This document shows positions 45,183-47,043 of a stretch of 47,043 bases of DNA, in pieces (position 1 is the first letter of the stretch; each line of letters starts with the position of its first letter). Below the pieces are notes generated by a model. That model made no database searches. It was not told the DNA's origin and saw nothing but the letters and a program-made list of their open reading frames with translations. A program made the position numbers and the translations under genes. The stretch comes from Clostridiales bacterium UBA1770 (GTDB taxonomy: Bacteria; Bacillota; Clostridia; Oscillospirales; CAG-272): the NCBI GenBank assembly GCA_002315325.1, contig DCGU01000041.1, forward strand, positions 2,580 through 49,622, read 5' to 3'.

Positions 45183-46304
45183 TTACGCTTCAAGGCGCTT
45201 TTGCGTATTGGCAACGGAGTGCACCAAACCGACCAAAAGGTAGGTTGCCAGCATGGATGAACCGCCGCAGGAAACAAAAGGCAACGTAATGCCTACGACG
45301 GGTACGAGCGCGAGCGTCATGGCTACGTTCTCCGCCGTTTGGACGATAATGACCGCCGCTACGCCGACGGCAATCAGTGAACCGTATTCACCGCCCGCAT
45401 CACGCGCAATCGCGAGCGAACGCAGCACGATGCCGCACAGTGCCAAGATGACAAGCAATCCGCCGACAAAACCGGTCTTTTCACACACGGTGGCAAAGAT
45501 AAAGTCGGTATGCGACGCGGCCAAAGTCTCGTAGTAGGATCCGCCGAAGATTCCCCTGCCAAAGAACTCCCCGTGCGCGATTGTCTCGCGGCTGAACAAT
45601 GCCTGCCAGCCCCAATCGAGCGGGTCTTCCTCAGGGTGGAAACCGTAGTAAATACGTTTGATTTGATAGTCGGAAAAGAAGTTATTATACAGGTACGGAA
45701 AAACGGCTGTCAGTGCCGTGGCAAGGCCGACGTCATACCAGACGCTCATACCGGCGGCAAACAGCATCAGCAGTACGAAACCGATATACACCATGGCAAC
45801 GCCGAGGTCACCTGAAAGCAAAATCAATCCGACAACGGCGCCTGCATGGACGGCAAGACCCAGCAGCGTCAGGGGGTTATTAATGGATTTGCGCACGCGG
45901 AACAGGTGATAGGCGAAGGTGCAAATAAAGGTAATCTTGACGAACTCGGAAGGTTGGATGGCAATGCCGATACCGGGAATGGTCAGCCAGCTTTTATTGG
46001 AAGTGTCACGCGTGGCACCGCTGGAACCGAAGAGCAGCGTCACGGCCAATATCCCAACGGAGAACAGCAACATGATGAGCCAGGCCTTTTTGACAAGCCA
46101 ACGGTAGTTGATATTGGCGACGAACACCGTGGCAACAGCGCCGGCCAATGCCATGGCGACCTGCATGACGAGTTTGCTCTTGCCGAAGTTATCGACAGCA
46201 CCGTATACGATGACGATACTGAAGATAGAAAGAAACGAGGTGCAGGCAAACAGAATGGGGTCCAGGCCCTGGATTTTGCGCCACAGCCAAGACAGAATTC
46301 GCAT
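45183..46304 (-). CDS. RodA/FtsW/SpoVE-family peptidoglycan glycosyltransferase
   Basis: 373-residue SEDS protein with about ten membrane segments, which polymerises lipid II into glycan strands for elongation or division. Family motifs seen are GIGIAIQPSEFVKI, LLSGDLGVAMVYI with the conserved Asp, GRGIFGG, HTDFIFATVCEKTGFVGG and LPFVSCGGSSML. ATG at 46304 has GAGGTG 8 nt upstream; the longer frame to 46418 lacks a site. RodA, FtsW and SpoVE cannot be told apart safely. No partner penicillin-binding protein is adjacent. Confidence 0.93.
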   Translation of the reverse strand: MRILSWLWRKIQGLDPILFACTSFLSIFSIVIVYGAVDNFGKSKLVMQVAMALAGAVATVFVANINYRWLVKKAWLIMLLFSVGILAVTLLFGSSGATRDTSNKSWLTIPGIGIAIQPSEFVKITFICTFAYHLFRVRKSINNPLTLLGLAVHAGAVVGLILLSGDLGVAMVYIGFVLLMLFAAGMSVWYDVGLATALTAVFPYLYNNFFSDYQIKRIYYGFHPEEDPLDWGWQALFSRETIAHGEFFGRGIFGGSYYETLAASHTDFIFATVCEKTGFVGGLLVILALCGIVLRSLAIARDAGGEYGSLIAVGVAAVIIVQTAENVAMTLALVPVVGITLPFVSCGGSSMLATYLLVGLVHSVANTQKRLEA

Positions 46305-46439
46305 GCGGGTGTCACCTCGATTCTTGGGGAGATATGATGGGTATGATCCAATGGGAGCATAAGGGGACGATGAAGAAGAGCGAAGAAGTGGGGGGTAAAC
46401 AGTTGCGCTACATATCACTCGCTGAGATTCATTCTGTCG

Positions 46440-46850
46440 CAGGGCTCCTTCACCGGACTACGTCCGGAGCTCCCTCCCGGAGGGAGCCATGGTTGGGGCG
46501 TTCTCTCGCAGGTTGGGATGAGATGGATTTGTATGGGGAACTCCTTCCACCGGCGTAGCCGGTCCCCCTCCCCCTAGGAGGAGGCTTGGAGTATCAGATT
46601 ACCAGCGCGGGCTCCTTCAGTCTTCGCTGCGCGAATCCAGCTCCCTCCCGGAGGGAGCCTTGGAGACGGGAGAACGACCACGTAGAGAGCGGAGCGAACA
46701 CGTGCCTGCTTGCAGGCTAAATCCACTCACCTGACTGCGTCGGGAGCTCCCTTTACACAAGGGAGCCTTTTTAAGTTCAGGTCTCCCCAGGTCTTGCTTC
46801 GCAATCCCTATGCTCTGCCTATGGCAGATCACGACCTCTTTTTCTCGTTT
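46440..46850. repeat. Dispersed hairpin repeats, fourth cluster
   Basis: CTCCTTC-type units with stems CCGGA-CTACG-TCCGG (near 46455), CCGGC-GTA-GCCGG (near 46549) and TTCGC-TGC-GCGAA (near 46622), plus TTGC-TTC-GCAA (near 46797). A CGTAGAGAGCG unit with GCCTGC-TT-GCAGGC is at about 46681-46720. No gene is evident from 46305 to the window end. Confidence 0.83.
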
Positions 46851-46891
46851 TTTCGTTGCGACGAAAAAACTTCGGTCGGTTCGACGGCTCA

Positions 46892-46963
46892 ATGAAGCAT
46901 TTGCTTCGCAAATATGAAGCAGCGGCAAAGCCGCCATGAAGCACTCGCTGCGCTCGCATGAAG
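46892..46963. repeat. Tandem mini-palindrome array (ATGAAGC spacer) near window end
   Basis: ATGAAGC followed by ATTTGC-TTC-GCAAAT (46899-46913), then GCGGC-AAA-GCCGC (46922-46934), then an imperfect third palindrome (about 46942-46957) and another ATGAAGC. It matches the array at 43857-43920 in spacer, not in stems. Confidence 0.85.
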
Positions 46964-47043
46964 CAAAGTCGCCTCGTTTCTCCAATGCTCCCATTTTCAT
47001 TTCTTCATTAGCGAAGCATCTTCATTTCTTCATTAGCCCGCAG

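Noticed and set aside
1..47043. tRNA, rRNA or known riboswitch
   Set aside because: No cloverleaf with T-loop consensus, no rRNA-like tract and no recognised riboswitch core was seen by eye; a covariance-model scan would settle it.

Overview
The window looks like a contig from an uncultured Gram-positive gut Clostridia (Bacillota; perhaps Oscillospirales or Christensenellales). The evidence is a heterodimeric ABC exporter, a RodA/FtsW protein, a DUF4143 ATPase, a lipoprotein with a Gram-positive style signal peptide, purine-rich ribosome binding sites and many small intergenic hairpin repeats. No rRNA or tRNA was seen, so the taxon is an inference.

Layout. (1) 1-4750, plus strand and GC-rich: the two halves of a heterodimeric ABC exporter (the first cut by the window edge), a DUF4143 ATPase on the minus strand, and a decayed second copy of the exporter's last ~390 bp. 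(2) 4797-36309, all minus strand: one ~31.5 kb cell-surface polysaccharide locus of 28 genes, probably transcribed from a promoter at 36353-36381 towards rfbB. (3) 36.4-39.0 kb: hairpin repeats around an N-terminally truncated RecG-like/HATPase gene. (4) 39073-42897: a 1274-residue alanine-rich lipoprotein with a ~670 nt leader. (5) 43.6-47.0 kb: more hairpin repeats around a NIF3-like gene and a rodA/ftsW gene.

The polysaccharide locus makes dTDP-rhamnose (rfbA, rfbC, rfbD, with rfbB 22 kb away) and GDP-fucose by two routes: de novo (manC, gmd, fcl) and salvage (an Fkp-type fucokinase/pyrophosphorylase). It exports by an ABC system (Wzm/Wzt with a C-terminal glycan-binding domain). The AT-richer centre carries a striking set: a GT11 alpha-1,2-fucosyltransferase translationally coupled (ATGA overlap) to a GT6 glycosyltransferase with the bacterial NAN motif, a GT10 alpha-1,3-fucosyltransferase and a NodZ/FUT8-like fucosyltransferase. 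GT11 then GT6 is the enzymatic logic of blood group A/B antigens, and GT10 is that of Lewis x/y. Next to them are LicC-like and TagD-like cytidylyltransferases and a LicD-like transferase, suggesting phosphocholine or a similar phospho-substituent. My reading is a host-glycan-mimicking surface polysaccharide in a Gram-positive commensal.

The second unusual item is non-coding: tandem and dispersed mini-palindromes whose stem sequences differ from copy to copy while staying self-complementary, set between conserved spacers (TGATGT, ATGAAGC, CTCCTTC). They occupy nearly all long intergenic space right of 36.4 kb and none inside the polysaccharide locus.
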